Shown here in pieces: positions 23,728-32,189 of a stretch of DNA of 64,000 bases (its first letter is position 1; the number at the start of each line of letters is the position of its first letter). The stretch is from positions 930,001 through 994,000 of the forward strand of contig NZ_CP059987.1 in assembly GCF_014483895.1 (NCBI RefSeq), in the 5' to 3' direction. The DNA comes from Protaetiibacter sp. SSC-01. GTDB taxonomy: Bacteria; Actinomycetota; Actinomycetes; Actinomycetales; Microbacteriaceae. The notes beneath the pieces were generated by a model. The model did no database searches and was not told the DNA's origin. It saw only the letters and a program-made list of their open reading frames with translations. The translations under genes and the position numbers were made by a program.

Positions 23728-24503
23728 GCCTCATCGTGCCCGAGATCCGGCGCAGCTGGATCGCCTCCGTCAACCCGCTCGCGAAGCTCGTCGTCGCGCT
23801 GCTCGTCGGCGTGACGCTCGTGCTCTCGATCGACGTCGTCTCGGCGGGCATCGTCGTCGCGGTCATGGTCGTGCTGCTGCCGTTCGCGGGGCTCTCCGCC
23901 CGGCAGCTCGCCGCGCGCACGGCGCCCATCGTCGTGTCTGCGGTGCTCGCGTGCATCGCGACCGCCCTCTACGGAGTGGACGACGGCGCGACGCTTCTCG
24001 CACTCCGGCCGGTCACGGTCACCGAGGGGTCCCTGCTGCTCGCCGTCGCGATCCTGCTGCGCGTGCTCGCGGTCGGTGTGCCCGCAGTCGTGCTGTTCGC
24101 GACGACCGACCCCACCGATCTCGCGGATGCGCTCGCGCAGCTCGCGAAGCTTCCCGCGCGCTTCGTGCTGGGTGCGCTCGCGGCGCTCCGTCTCGTCGGC
24201 CTCCTGCTCGAGGACTGGGAGGCGCTCGGGCTCGCCCGGCGCGCGCGAGGCGTGGCAGACAGCGGGCGCATCCGCCGTTTCCTCGTGCAGGCGGGCACCC
24301 TGCTCGTGTTCGCCGTGCGACGCGGCGGCAAGCTCGCGACGGCCATGGAGGCGCGCGGGTTCGGAGGCTCGACGCCGCGCAGCTGGGCCCGCCGCTCGCG
24401 GCTGAGACCTCGCGACGTCGCCGTCATGGTCGTCGGCGCGGCGATCGTCGCGGCGGCCGTGACGACGGCCGTGCTCGTCGGGAGCTGGAGACCGGTTCTG
24501 TGA
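23724..24503 (+). CDS. ykoC: ECF transporter transmembrane component EcfT (YkoC)
   Basis: 259 residues from GTG 23724, overlapping ykoD. Four to five hydrophobic segments and the two coupling-helix motifs of EcfT are visible: ARRARG (in LGLARRARGVADSGR) and AMEARGFGG. These Ala-Arg-Gly motifs contact the ATPase grooves. With YkoE and YkoD it completes an importer for a thiamine precursor under the TPP riboswitch. Confidence 0.92.
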   Translation: MSLIVPEIRRSWIASVNPLAKLVVALLVGVTLVLSIDVVSAGIVVAVMVVLLPFAGLSARQLAARTAPIVVSAVLACIATALYGVDDGATLLALRPVTVTEGSLLLAVAILLRVLAVGVPAVVLFATTDPTDLADALAQLAKLPARFVLGALAALRLVGLLLEDWEALGLARRARGVADSGRIRRFLVQAGTLLVFAVRRGGKLATAMEARGFGGSTPRSWARRSRLRPRDVAVMVVGAAIVAAAVTTAVLVGSWRPVL

Positions 24504-24562
24504 GGGGCGCTGCTGTGAGGGACGCTGCTGTGAACGACCGAGCTGTGAGCGACCGTGCCGTG
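24500..24562 (+). repeat. 15-bp tandem repeat carrying GTG start codons
   Basis: Four units of the form GTGAGGGACGCTGCT begin at 24500, 24515, 24530 and 24545, with a fifth GTG at 24560. All are in the frame of the kinase-like gene and the later units are diverged. The repeat multiplies the start-codon context; initiation at any of the five would give proteins differing by 5 to 20 residues. Confidence 0.7.
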
Positions 24563-25090
24563 AGCACTCCCGTGACCGCCGCGCGCGAGATCGACCCCGC
24601 GCCGCTCGTCGCGCGTCTCGCCGCGGGCCCGCAGCCGTGGGTGCTGCTCATCGACGGCCGGTCGGGCGCAGGGAAGACCGTGCTCGCACGGCGCCTCGCG
24701 GAGGAGACCGGCGCGACGCTCGTGTCACTCGACGACGTGTATCCCGGCTGGGACGGGCTCGCCGCGGGGGCGGCCGCTGTGCCCGGCATCGTGCGGCACG
24801 GCAGGTGGCGGCGCTGGGACTGGGCGGCCGACGCGTGGGGCGAGGCGGCATCCGTCGACCGCACGGGGTCGCTCATCGTCGAGGGCTGCGGCGCGATCTC
24901 GCGCGCCTCGCGCCCCCTCGCCGACCACGCGTGGTGGCTCGACCGCGACGACGCGGAGCGCAAGCGGCGCGCGCTCGGCCGAGACGGCGACGCCTACGCC
25001 CCGCACTGGGAGCGGTGGGCGGCCCAGGAGGAGGCGTTCGCCGCCGCCGAGCACCCGCGGGAGCTCGCCGACCTCGTCGTGCGCGCCTGA
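24500..25090 (+). CDS. P-loop kinase-like ATP-binding protein
   Basis: 196 residues from GTG 24500, which overlaps the ykoC stop. Walker A is IDGRSGAGKTVLARRL. Then come SLDDVYPGWDGLA, RWRRWDWAADAWGE and LIVEGCGAIS, a layout like uridine-kinase or other small-molecule kinases in which an Asp in SLDDVY binds the substrate hydroxyl. Linkage to thiamine uptake might suggest a precursor kinase, but that is inference. The start is ambiguous: five in-frame GTG codons occur every 15 bases from 24500 to 24560. Confidence 0.75.
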   Translation: MRGAAVRDAAVNDRAVSDRAVSTPVTAAREIDPAPLVARLAAGPQPWVLLIDGRSGAGKTVLARRLAEETGATLVSLDDVYPGWDGLAAGAAAVPGIVRHGRWRRWDWAADAWGEAASVDRTGSLIVEGCGAISRASRPLADHAWWLDRDDAERKRRALGRDGDAYAPHWERWAAQEEAFAAAEHPRELADLVVRA

Positions 25091-25129
25091 CCCCTTCCGC
25101 GAGGCGCGGTGCCGCTCGGCGCGGTGCCG

Positions 25130-25765
25130 TCAGGAGCGGCGCCACGTCGTCGTGAACGGCACCCCCTGCGGCGTGGTCGTGAGGGTGTCTCCCGTGCACG
25201 TGATGACCATCGGCACGTTCGCGGCCGACGGGTCGGGGATGGGGATCGTCGACTCCGAGCTCTGCCCGTTGATGTCGACGGTGTTCTCGACCGTGTAGCG
25301 GCTCGCGTCGAAGTTCTCGAAGATCATCGTGCCGTTCGTGTCGGAGGCCTCGGCGGAGCCGTCCCACGCCCAGTCGGCGGCCATGTCGCCCGTGTGGTGC
25401 TGCGTCACGGTCATCGTGAGCCCATTGCCCATGTCGAGCGCGAGCTGGAGCACCGCGTCGGCCGAGAAGCCCATGACTCCCTCGCCAGCGATCGAGAGCT
25501 CCTGGTCGCCGGATGCCGTGGCCGAGACGACCGTCATGCCCGAGCTCGCGAAGTGCGCGGCGAGCTGCTGGACGAGGTCGTCGAGGTCGGCGGTCCAGTC
25601 GCCGTCGACGCACTCGCTGAGCGCCGGGCCCGAGCCGCCGGGTTCCGATGCATCGGGGGAGGCCGATCCGCCGGTCGCCGGGTCGCCCGTGCCGCCCGGT
25701 GTGCAGGCGGCGAGGGAGAGCGCGAGCGCGGCAACGAGGCCGAGAGTGACACTGCGGTGCGACAT
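25130..25765 (-). CDS. Secreted lipoprotein, unknown function
   Basis: 211 residues from ATG 25765, with a strong ribosome site (aggaggatcc) just before it. The signal peptide ends in a lipobox (LSLAAC, Cys near 22), followed by a Gly/Ser/Asp-rich linker. The mature part has a mixed strand pattern with LDDLVQQLAAHFASSG and a C-terminal VITCTGDTLTTT. Two further cysteines could pair. It is presumably attached to the outer face of the membrane. No known domain is recognised and it is transcribed alone. Confidence 0.75.
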   Translation of the reverse strand: MSHRSVTLGLVAALALSLAACTPGGTGDPATGGSASPDASEPGGSGPALSECVDGDWTADLDDLVQQLAAHFASSGMTVVSATASGDQELSIAGEGVMGFSADAVLQLALDMGNGLTMTVTQHHTGDMAADWAWDGSAEASDTNGTMIFENFDASRYTVENTVDINGQSSESTIPIPDPSAANVPMVITCTGDTLTTTPQGVPFTTTWRRS

Positions 25766-25870
25766 GGATCCTCCTGAGGACAGGCGGTGCGCGATCGGGG
25801 GGATGCCGCAAGTGTGCTCGCTCTCGCGCGAGAAAGACACCCCCGGTGCCGTCCCGTGCCGCGGAGGGCC

Positions 25871-26224
25871 TCAGGCCCAGCCGAGGCGGTGCAGCTCCTC
25901 GTCGTCGATGCCGTAGTAGTGCGCGATCTCGTGCACGAGGGTCACGTGGATCTCGTCGCGCAGCTCGTCCTCGTCCTCGCAGATCGCGAGCAGCGGCTCG
26001 CGGAACAGCACGATGCGGTCGGGCAGCTCGCCGAATCCGTAGCGGTCGCGCTCGGTCAGCGCGACACCCTCGTAGATGCCCAGGAGGTCGAGCGAGCCGT
26101 CCTCCGGGCGGTCCTCGCACACGAACACGAGGTTCTCGAGGCCGTCGACCATCTCATCGGGGAGCGCGTCGAGCTCGTCGATGACGATCTCCTCGAACTC
26201 CTCCGCCGTGAGCTCCAGGCTCAT
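25871..26224 (-). CDS. Zinicin-like metallopeptidase family protein
   Basis: 117 residues from ATG 26224. The zinc motif HEIAHYYGID fits HExxH with a downstream acidic ligand region (DDEELHRLGW), as in the minimal-gluzincin (zinicin, DUF1025) family. The start overlaps the stop of the DUF2017 gene (ATGA). Actinobacteria often keep this gene together with clpS and DUF2017, which suggests a role linked to protein turnover, although its proteolytic activity is not established. Confidence 0.88.
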   Translation of the reverse strand: MSLELTAEEFEEIVIDELDALPDEMVDGLENLVFVCEDRPEDGSLDLLGIYEGVALTERDRYGFGELPDRIVLFREPLLAICEDEDELRDEIHVTLVHEIAHYYGIDDEELHRLGWA

Positions 26225-26673
26225 GCACCCTCCAGAAGTTCCACGAGCACCCACTGCAGCTCGCCGAGCCAGGCGTAGATGTCGGCGAGCGGTCCCTCGC
26301 CCGGCTGGTCGTCATCCGTGCGGATGCCGAGGCGGCTGCCCACCATCATCCGGATGGCGGTGAGGGCCCGCACCCAGGTGTCGGCGGCCTCCGCGTCGAG
26401 CACGACGAGACCCTCGTGCGCCGAGCCCGCGATGCGCTCGGCGGCCGCGATCTTGCGCTGCTCGAGCTCGTCGCGCGTGTAGTGGTGGAACTCGGCGGCC
26501 GCCTCGGAGTCGTCGCGGTAGGCGTCGGGGAACAGCAACGCGAGCAGGGGGGCGTCGTCGAGCTCGGGGTCGCGCACGACGTCGGCGAACTGGTGGGCGA
26601 GCACCGTGATGAGGCCCGCCTCCTCCGCCTCGAACTCGATGTGCACCTCGTCGCCGACACGCCCGATCCTCAC
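26221..26673 (-). CDS. DUF2017 protein
   Basis: 150 residues from GTG 26673 (MRIGRVGDEVHIEFEAEE). The helical body contains RDPELDDAPLLALLFPDAYRDD and ends with LADIYAWLGELQWVLVELL, typical of actinobacterial DUF2017. The start overlaps the clpS stop and its own stop overlaps the metallopeptidase start, so the three genes are translationally coupled. Function unknown. Confidence 0.88.
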   Translation of the reverse strand: MRIGRVGDEVHIEFEAEEAGLITVLAHQFADVVRDPELDDAPLLALLFPDAYRDDSEAAAEFHHYTRDELEQRKIAAAERIAGSAHEGLVVLDAEAADTWVRALTAIRMMVGSRLGIRTDDDQPGEGPLADIYAWLGELQWVLVELLEGA

Positions 26674-26936
26674 GGCACGTCCTTCGCGATCGTCGCGGTG
26701 AGGCCGTAGTCGTGCATGGCCTGCGCGTGGCGCTCCATCTCCTCGCGCGGACCCGACGCCACGATCGCGCGGCCCTCGTGGTGCACGAGCAGCATGAGCC
26801 GCTCGGCCTCCTCGCGCGGATAGCCGAAGTAGGTGCGGAACACGTGCACGACGTAGTTCATGAGGTTGATGGGGTCGTTCCACACGATGAGCACCCACGG
26901 CACGCCGAGCGACGACGTGGTCTCCACGTCGAGCAC
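26670..26936 (-). CDS. clpS: ATP-dependent Clp protease adaptor ClpS
   Basis: 88 residues if GTG 26936 is the start. The open frame continues upstream into tRNA-His, so it cannot begin earlier than 26989. The ClpS core is complete: VLIVWNDPINLMNYVV, the helix FGYPREEAERLMLLVHHEG and the end GLTATIAKD. ClpS delivers N-degron substrates to ClpAP/ClpCP through the pocket formed by the N-D-x-x-x-M motif, here NDPINLM. It heads the clpS-DUF2017-metallopeptidase operon. Confidence 0.93.
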   Translation of the reverse strand: MLDVETTSSLGVPWVLIVWNDPINLMNYVVHVFRTYFGYPREEAERLMLLVHHEGRAIVASGPREEMERHAQAMHDYGLTATIAKDVP

Positions 26937-26989
26937 GGGCGCGGCCGTGCTGGAGGATCCCGGCGAACCGGGGTGACCCTCGGAGGATT

Positions 26990-27066
26990 TGGGGCGATCG
27001 ACGGGACTCGAACCCGCGACATCCGGCACCACAAGCCAGCGCTCTACCAACTGAGCTACGACCGCC
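26990..27066 (-). tRNA. tRNA-His (anticodon GTG)
   Basis: Read on the minus strand it folds into a standard cloverleaf. The acceptor stem GCGGTCG pairs with CGATCGC, an extra 5' G (G-1) pairs with discriminator C, the anticodon loop is TTGTGGT and the T-arm GGGTTCGAGTCCC. The 3' CCA is encoded. G-1 and C73 are the identity elements of tRNA-His. It lies between orn and clpS. Confidence 0.96.
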
Positions 27067-27093
27067 ATACGCTGCTCACGCAACTGGACGATT

Positions 27094-27717
27094 CTACGGT
27101 ATCCGCGGAGCCCATTTCGCCACGACCTCCGCGGCCGCGTCGTGAGCCTGCTCGCTCGTGGGTCCGGGGTCGGCGACGAACGCGACGCGACGGTAGTACT
27201 CGAGCTCGCGGATCGACTCGAGGATGTCGGCGAGCGCCCGGTGGCCGCCGTTCTTCGCGGGCGCCTGGAAGTAGACGCGCGGGAACCAGCGCCGCGAGAG
27301 CTCCTTGATGCTCGACACGTCGACGCTGCGATAGTGCAAGTGGGCGTCGACGCGCGGCATGTACTTCGCGAGGAATGCGCGGTCGGTGCCGATCGTGTTG
27401 CCCGCGAGCGGGGCCGTGCCGTGCTCGGGCACGAACCGCAGGATGTACTCGAGCACCTGGTACTCGGCGTCGGCGAGGCTCACGCCGTTCGGGATCTCCT
27501 CGAGGAGACCGGATGCCGCGTGCATGTCGCGCACGAAGTCGCCCATGTTGTCGAACGCCGACTGGTCGGGCTTGATGACGATGCTGAAGCCGGGGTCGAC
27601 GGGCTCGAGGTCGTAGTCGGTCACGACGACGGCGACCTCGACGAGCTCGTCGACCGCGAGGTCGAGTCCGGTCATCTCGCAGTCGATCCACACGAGACGA
27701 TCCGGTGTCTGGCTCAT
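27094..27717 (-). CDS. orn: Oligoribonuclease
   Basis: 207 residues. The DEDDh exonuclease motifs are clear: VWIDCEMTGLD (Exo I), TIGTDRAFLAKYMP (Exo II) and KNGGHRALADILESI (Exo III with His and Asp). Orn degrades 2-5 nt RNAs to mononucleotides and is often essential. Length is close to the E. coli enzyme with a short C-terminal extension. It lies just upstream of tRNA-His on the same strand. Confidence 0.96.
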   Translation of the reverse strand: MSQTPDRLVWIDCEMTGLDLAVDELVEVAVVVTDYDLEPVDPGFSIVIKPDQSAFDNMGDFVRDMHAASGLLEEIPNGVSLADAEYQVLEYILRFVPEHGTAPLAGNTIGTDRAFLAKYMPRVDAHLHYRSVDVSSIKELSRRWFPRVYFQAPAKNGGHRALADILESIRELEYYRRVAFVADPGPTSEQAHDAAAEVVAKWAPRIP

Positions 27718-27730
27718 GACCTCAGCCTAA

Positions 27731-27832
27731 CGGGCTGGTTTCGACACGCGCCTACGGCGCTACTCAACCAGCGGTAGGGCGCACGACTCGCTGGTTGAGC
27801 AGGTCGCGCAGCGGCCGTGTCGAAACCAGCCC
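27731..27832. repeat. Inverted pair of the GGTTTCGAcACGcG...CTACTCAACCA repeat
   Basis: A forward copy (27731-27772) and a reverse copy (27790-27832) lie 17 bases apart. The outer ends GGGCTGGTTTCGACACG and CGTGTCGAAACCAGCCC pair exactly, so the whole element can fold into one long hairpin. It sits between the 3' end of the MFS gene and the start of orn. The ends match those at 13274-13441. Confidence 0.85.
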
Positions 27833-27838
27833 GACGCT

Positions 27839-29092
27839 CTACGCGGCGTCGCCGATGCCGATCGCCTCCGCCTCGACGGCCGCGGGCTCGGGACCGTCGT
27901 CGACACGCGAGAGCTTCCCGCGGAAGGCGAGCACGAGCACAATGGCGATCGCGACGGAGAGTCCGCCGACGTAGTACGGCAGGCCGGAGCTTCCGATGCT
28001 CGCGAGCTCCGTGGCGAGCGGGGGAGCGGCGGCCGCCCCGAGGAAGCGCACCCCCGAGTACGACGACGACGCGACGCCGCGCGGCAGCTCGGTCGCCTCC
28101 ATGACCGCCTCGGTGAGCACCGTGTTCACGACGCCGAGCAGGAGCCCGCCGATGACGACGAACCCGACGAGGGCGGCGGGCGACTCGACGAAGACGCCCG
28201 CGAGCACGAGGTCGACAGCGAGCAGAGGCAGCGCGGTCGCGAGCACGGTCGTGCGCCGCATCCGGGCCGTGAGCAGCGGTGCGACCCACACGCTCGTGAC
28301 CGCGAGCGAGAGGCCCCACGCGGTGAAGGTCAGACCGAGCCCGATGGCGTCGAAGCCGAGGGGGAACGGCGTGTAGGCGAGCAGGATGAAGAACCCGATG
28401 TTGTAGAACAGCGCGACGAGCGCGAGCACGGCGAGAGCGGGGATGCGCAGGGCGCGGAAGGGTGCCGAGAGCTTCGCGGGCGCGGGGCGCTGCGCGGCAT
28501 CCGCGTCCTTCGGCAGCATGACCGTGATCGCGACGAGCGCGATCGCCATGAGGGCGGCTGTGCCGAAGAACGGGCCGCGCCACGAGATGTTGCCGAGCAG
28601 CCCGCCGAGCAGCGGGCCGATCGCGAGCCCGACGCCGAGCGCCGCCTCGTACAGGATGATGGCGGGGCCGCTGCCGCCCGCGGCCGCGCCGACGATCGTC
28701 GCGAGCGCCGTCGAGACGAACAGGGCGTTGCCGAGGCCCCAGCCGGCGCGGAATCCGATGATGCCGTCGACGCTGCCGCTCAGGCCGGCGGCTGCCGCGA
28801 ACGCGACGATGAGCGTGAGGCCGATGAGCAGGGTGCGGCGCGCCCCGATGCGGCTCGAGACCCAGCTCGTGAAAAACATCATGATGCCCGTGACGAGCAG
28901 GTAGCTCGTGAAGAGCAGCTCGGTCTCGGTGGGCGTCGCCTCGAGGTCCTCGGCGATCGAGGGCAGGATCGGGTCGACGAGGCCGATGCCCATGAAGCCG
29001 ACGACGCACGCGAACGCGACCGCCCAGACGGCGCGGGGCTGCTTCAGGATGCTGCCGGTGTCGGTGCGGGCGCTGGCGGTGCGGGCGCTCAC
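27839..29092 (-). CDS. MFS transporter, MarR-linked
   Basis: 417 residues from GTG 29092, overlapping marR by four bases. About 12 hydrophobic helices, with VSSRIGARRTLLIG at the loop between helices 2 and 3 and RGPFFGTAALMAIA in the sixth region, place it in the drug:H+ antiporter group. Cotranscription with a MarR regulator supports a drug or toxic-compound efflux role. The substrate is unknown. Confidence 0.9.
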   Translation of the reverse strand: MSARTASARTDTGSILKQPRAVWAVAFACVVGFMGIGLVDPILPSIAEDLEATPTETELLFTSYLLVTGIMMFFTSWVSSRIGARRTLLIGLTLIVAFAAAAGLSGSVDGIIGFRAGWGLGNALFVSTALATIVGAAAGGSGPAIILYEAALGVGLAIGPLLGGLLGNISWRGPFFGTAALMAIALVAITVMLPKDADAAQRPAPAKLSAPFRALRIPALAVLALVALFYNIGFFILLAYTPFPLGFDAIGLGLTFTAWGLSLAVTSVWVAPLLTARMRRTTVLATALPLLAVDLVLAGVFVESPAALVGFVVIGGLLLGVVNTVLTEAVMEATELPRGVASSSYSGVRFLGAAAAPPLATELASIGSSGLPYYVGGLSVAIAIVLVLAFRGKLSRVDDGPEPAAVEAEAIGIGDAA

Positions 29093-29526
29093 GAGGCCAC
29101 CGCCGCGCTGTTCGCGCCGAGACGCGACTCGAGCAGCTCGGCCGTCGCGGCGAGTGTCGCCCACTCCTCGGCGGTGAGCTCGCCGAACCACGGCGCCATG
29201 GTCTCGGCGAGCTGGGCGCGCCAGGCGGCGAGGGCGGCGGCGCCCTTCTTCGTGACGACGACGAGCCACGCGCGCGAGTCCTCGCGGTCGGCGATGCGCG
29301 ACACGAGCTCCTCCTCGACCATGGTCGCGAGCAGCCGTGTCATGCCGGGCTGGGTGACCCGGCTCGCGGCGGCGAGCTCGCCGATGCGCATGGGCCCGTC
29401 GGTCTCGAGGATCGAGAGCGTGCGCCACTGCGCGGAGGGGGTCGTGCTCCCGGTCGCCTGGGCGGCGACGCGCGTGAGCCGGTGGGACGAGACGAGGAGG
29501 GCTTCGAGGATCGCGGACTGCATCAC
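29089..29526 (-). CDS. MarR-family transcriptional regulator
   Basis: 145 residues; ATG 29526 or 29523. The winged helix is typical: PMRIGELAAASRVTQPGMTRLLATMVEEELV followed by the wing SRIADREDSRAWLVVVT. It probably represses itself and the downstream MFS gene from the palindrome at 29545, and is released by a small ligand. The stop overlaps the MFS start. Confidence 0.92.
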   Translation of the reverse strand: MMQSAILEALLVSSHRLTRVAAQATGSTTPSAQWRTLSILETDGPMRIGELAAASRVTQPGMTRLLATMVEEELVSRIADREDSRAWLVVVTKKGAAALAAWRAQLAETMAPWFGELTAEEWATLAATAELLESRLGANSAAVAS

Positions 29527-29544
29527 ATCCGGAAAGCATACCCG

Positions 29545-29556
29545 AGTTATATAACT
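29545..29556. promoter_or_regulatory. Candidate MarR operator palindrome
   Basis: AGTTATATAACT is a perfect 12-bp palindrome about 20 bases upstream of marR, strikingly AT-rich in this genome and of the size MarR dimers bind. It also contains a possible -10 hexamer on the minus strand (TATAAC), so binding would block transcription. No other copy was seen in the window. Confidence 0.7.
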
Positions 29557-29630
29557 TCGGCATGTTCGTCATCTCGGGACACCCATCGGTGACCTCCGGG
29601 CGACCCGGCCTGGGTTAGCCTGACAACCGC

Positions 29631-29706
29631 GCCCTCGTAGCTCAGCGGATAGAGCAGGAGCCTTCTAATCTCTTGGTCGCAGGTTCGATTCCTGCCGAGG
29701 GCACCA
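29631..29706 (+). tRNA. tRNA-Arg (anticodon TCT)
   Basis: Acceptor GCCCTCG pairs with CGAGGGC, the D-arm is GCTCAGCGGATAGAGC, the anticodon loop CTTCTAA gives TCT for AGA codons, and the T-arm is CAGGTTCGATTCCTG. The 3' ACCA is encoded. AGA is rare in this GC-rich genome, so this is a minor tRNA. Confidence 0.95.
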
Positions 29707-29747
29707 TTCGGACCGTCCACCCAGGCCGGACCGCCGAGGGGGGATCG

Positions 29748-32189
29748 ATGCGCGTAGCCCGGGCGCTGCTGCGCCGGAGCGCCGTGCAGGCGGGGCAGCT
29801 GGCCGCCGCGCTGCTGGTGGCTGCGATCGGCTCGGGCGCCGTCGTCGCGCTCGTGTCGCTGCCCGAGGCTGCGATCGCGCGCGGCGTCACGACGCTGCTC
29901 GCCGAGGCGGAGCCCACCGCGGGCGCGCTGCGCGTCGAGACGGCCCTGCCGCGCGGCGGGGGAGACACCCAAGACGAGCGCGTGCGCGAGGCCCTCGCGG
30001 ATGCCGTGGGCACCGCGCCGCTCGACACCCTCCGCTCCCTGCGCAGCGAGCCGCTCGTGGCATCCGTCGCGGGTGCCGATCGCTCGCTCGTGCTCGGCGT
30101 GCAGGAGCACCTCGACGCGCTCGCCGAACTCGTCGACGGCACGTGGGCTGCGGGCGGTGACGAGGTGACGATCTCGGAGCCCGCCGCGCGCGAGCTGGGC
30201 ATCGCGGCCGGCGATGAGCTCGAGGTCGCGGGCGAGTCGCTGCGCGTCGCGGGTGTCTGGCGCGCGCTCGACAGCGCGGATGCCGCCTGGTTCGGCGAGA
30301 CGCTCGTCGCCTCGGGCAGGCTCGGCGACGCGGTCGGCCCCGTCATCGTGCCGGAGCGTCTGCTCGACGGTCTCGAGGTGCGCCCGCGCGTGAGCTGGAC
30401 CCTCGTTCCGCGCCCCGACGTCGCGGTCGGCGAGCTCCCGGCACTCGGCGCCGTCGAGCGCCGTGTGAGCGCTGCGACGAGCGGCCTCGCCTCGGGTACG
30501 AGCTACGCCGTGACCGTCTCCGGCACCCTCGCGGCCACGGTCGCCCGCGCCGAACAGGCCGTCGCATCCGCTCGTGTGCTGAGCGCGACGGCCGTCGTGC
30601 TCGCCCTCGTGAGCGCGGGCATCGTGCTCGCGCTCGTGGGCCGCGCACTGTCACAGGTGCGCACTCCCGAGTGGCGGCTGCTGACGGCGCGCGGCCTGTC
30701 GCGGGGTCGCGGGGTCGCGCTCGCGCTCGTCGAGTCGTTCGTCGTCATCGCGGTCGGGGTCGCGCTCGGCACGACCGCGGTCGTGCTGCTCGCGGCCGCG
30801 ACGGATGCCGTGGTGCCACCCGCGGGCGTGCTCGCCGCCGTCGCGTGCGCCGTCGCCGGCACGCTGCTGTTGGCCGCCACCGCGCGGCCCGAACCGGCCG
30901 GGCGCGAGCGGGGACGTGCGGCCGAGACCGAGTCAGTCATCCCCGCGATCGGCGCGGCCGTGCTCGCCGGGTTCGCGCTCGTGACCGCGGCTGCCGTGCC
31001 GGCCTCGCCTGCCGCCTACGTCGCGCCCGCGCTCGCGCTCGTCGCGGGCGTGCTGCTGCTGCGCCTCGCGCTCGCGCCCGTGCTGCGGGTCGCGGAGCGC
31101 CTCGCCGCCCGCGGGACGGGGCTCCTCCCGGTGCTCCCGCTCCGCCAGCTCGGACGCCGGCCGCGTTCGGTCGCGTCGGCCTTCGTCGTCGTGGCGCTCG
31201 CGGTCGGCACCGTCGTCGTCGCGGGGCTCTCCGAGGGTGCCGTGTCGCGCGACGCCGCCGCGGCCGTGCGCTCCGCGATCGGCGGCGATCTGCGCCTGTC
31301 GTTCACAAGCGTCGACCGCGACCCCGTGACGGCTGAGCCGTATGCGTCGGTCGACGGCGTCGACGCCGCGGCGGAGGTCGCGCTCGTGACGGCGGAGGCT
31401 GGGTCCACCCAGGCCGCGCTCGTCATCGCGGGCGACGGGTTCGCGGAGGTGACGCGCGTCGCGCCGCCCGCGTCGGCCGACGAGCTCGAGGTGCGGGTCG
31501 CATCCGCTCTGGCCTCGCGGCTCGGCGTGACCGTGGGCGACGTCGTGCCGCTCGAGCTGCCGGGGGTGCGGGAGGCGCTGTCCGCCCGGATCGCCGAGAT
31601 CGCACCCGTGCCCGGCACGGGTGCGACGGGGATGCTCGTGGCGCGCGACGCCCTCGCCGCGCTGCTGCCCGCCGAGGCGACGACCCTCGCGGTCGATGAG
31701 GTGTGGCTCGCGTCGTCCGACCCCGAGAGCACGGCCGAGCGAGTGCGCGCCGCGGGCTACCGTGCCGTCACCGTGCTGACGCCCGCGGGCGCGAGCTCGC
31801 GCGCCGTGACCGACGCGGGCGGCTTCGCGACGGGCGCCGCCGCGGCCGTCGTCGTGCTCGTCGGGATCGGCGGCTTCGCCGCAGCGGCCGCGGGCCTCTC
31901 CCGCCTGCGCCGCGGCGAGGTCATCCCGCTCCGAGCGCTCGGCGTCGGTGCTGGATCCCAGGCACGCGGGCGCGTCGTCGAGCTGCTGCTGACGGCGCTC
32001 GCGGGCGCTGTCGCCGGTGCCGTCGCGGGGGTGCTCGCGACCCGGCTCGCGGCGGGTGAGGCGATCGCGCTCGGCGATCTCGCATCCGTCGTCCCACTCG
32101 TGCTCGCAGGGCTGCTCGTCGTCGGCGTGCTCGCGGTGTCGCTCGCCGCGGGCGCCGGCGCCCGACGGGATGCGGGGGTGCGCTCGTGA
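29748..32189 (+). CDS. FtsX-like ABC permease, first of a pair
   Basis: 813 residues from ATG 29748, with gaggggg upstream. There is an N-terminal helix, a large extracellular domain, then hydrophobic blocks near 275-295, 325-365 and 390-450, a second extracellular domain and three C-terminal helices containing the FtsX/MacB-type loop RRGEVIPLRALGVGA. Actinobacterial members act as large permeases with dedicated ATPases, often in antimicrobial-peptide or lipoprotein handling. The gene overlaps the second permease (GTGA). The start lies 41 bases after tRNA-Arg. Confidence 0.85.
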   Translation: MRVARALLRRSAVQAGQLAAALLVAAIGSGAVVALVSLPEAAIARGVTTLLAEAEPTAGALRVETALPRGGGDTQDERVREALADAVGTAPLDTLRSLRSEPLVASVAGADRSLVLGVQEHLDALAELVDGTWAAGGDEVTISEPAARELGIAAGDELEVAGESLRVAGVWRALDSADAAWFGETLVASGRLGDAVGPVIVPERLLDGLEVRPRVSWTLVPRPDVAVGELPALGAVERRVSAATSGLASGTSYAVTVSGTLAATVARAEQAVASARVLSATAVVLALVSAGIVLALVGRALSQVRTPEWRLLTARGLSRGRGVALALVESFVVIAVGVALGTTAVVLLAAATDAVVPPAGVLAAVACAVAGTLLLAATARPEPAGRERGRAAETESVIPAIGAAVLAGFALVTAAAVPASPAAYVAPALALVAGVLLLRLALAPVLRVAERLAARGTGLLPVLPLRQLGRRPRSVASAFVVVALAVGTVVVAGLSEGAVSRDAAAAVRSAIGGDLRLSFTSVDRDPVTAEPYASVDGVDAAAEVALVTAEAGSTQAALVIAGDGFAEVTRVAPPASADELEVRVASALASRLGVTVGDVVPLELPGVREALSARIAEIAPVPGTGATGMLVARDALAALLPAEATTLAVDEVWLASSDPESTAERVRAAGYRAVTVLTPAGASSRAVTDAGGFATGAAAAVVVLVGIGGFAAAAAGLSRLRRGEVIPLRALGVGAGSQARGRVVELLLTALAGAVAGAVAGVLATRLAAGEAIALGDLASVVPLVLAGLLVVGVLAVSLAAGAGARRDAGVRS

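Noticed and set aside
26937-27083. N-terminal extension of clpS
   Set aside because: The frame runs straight through tRNA-His (peptide MAVVAQLVERW... is the usual translation of a tRNA gene).
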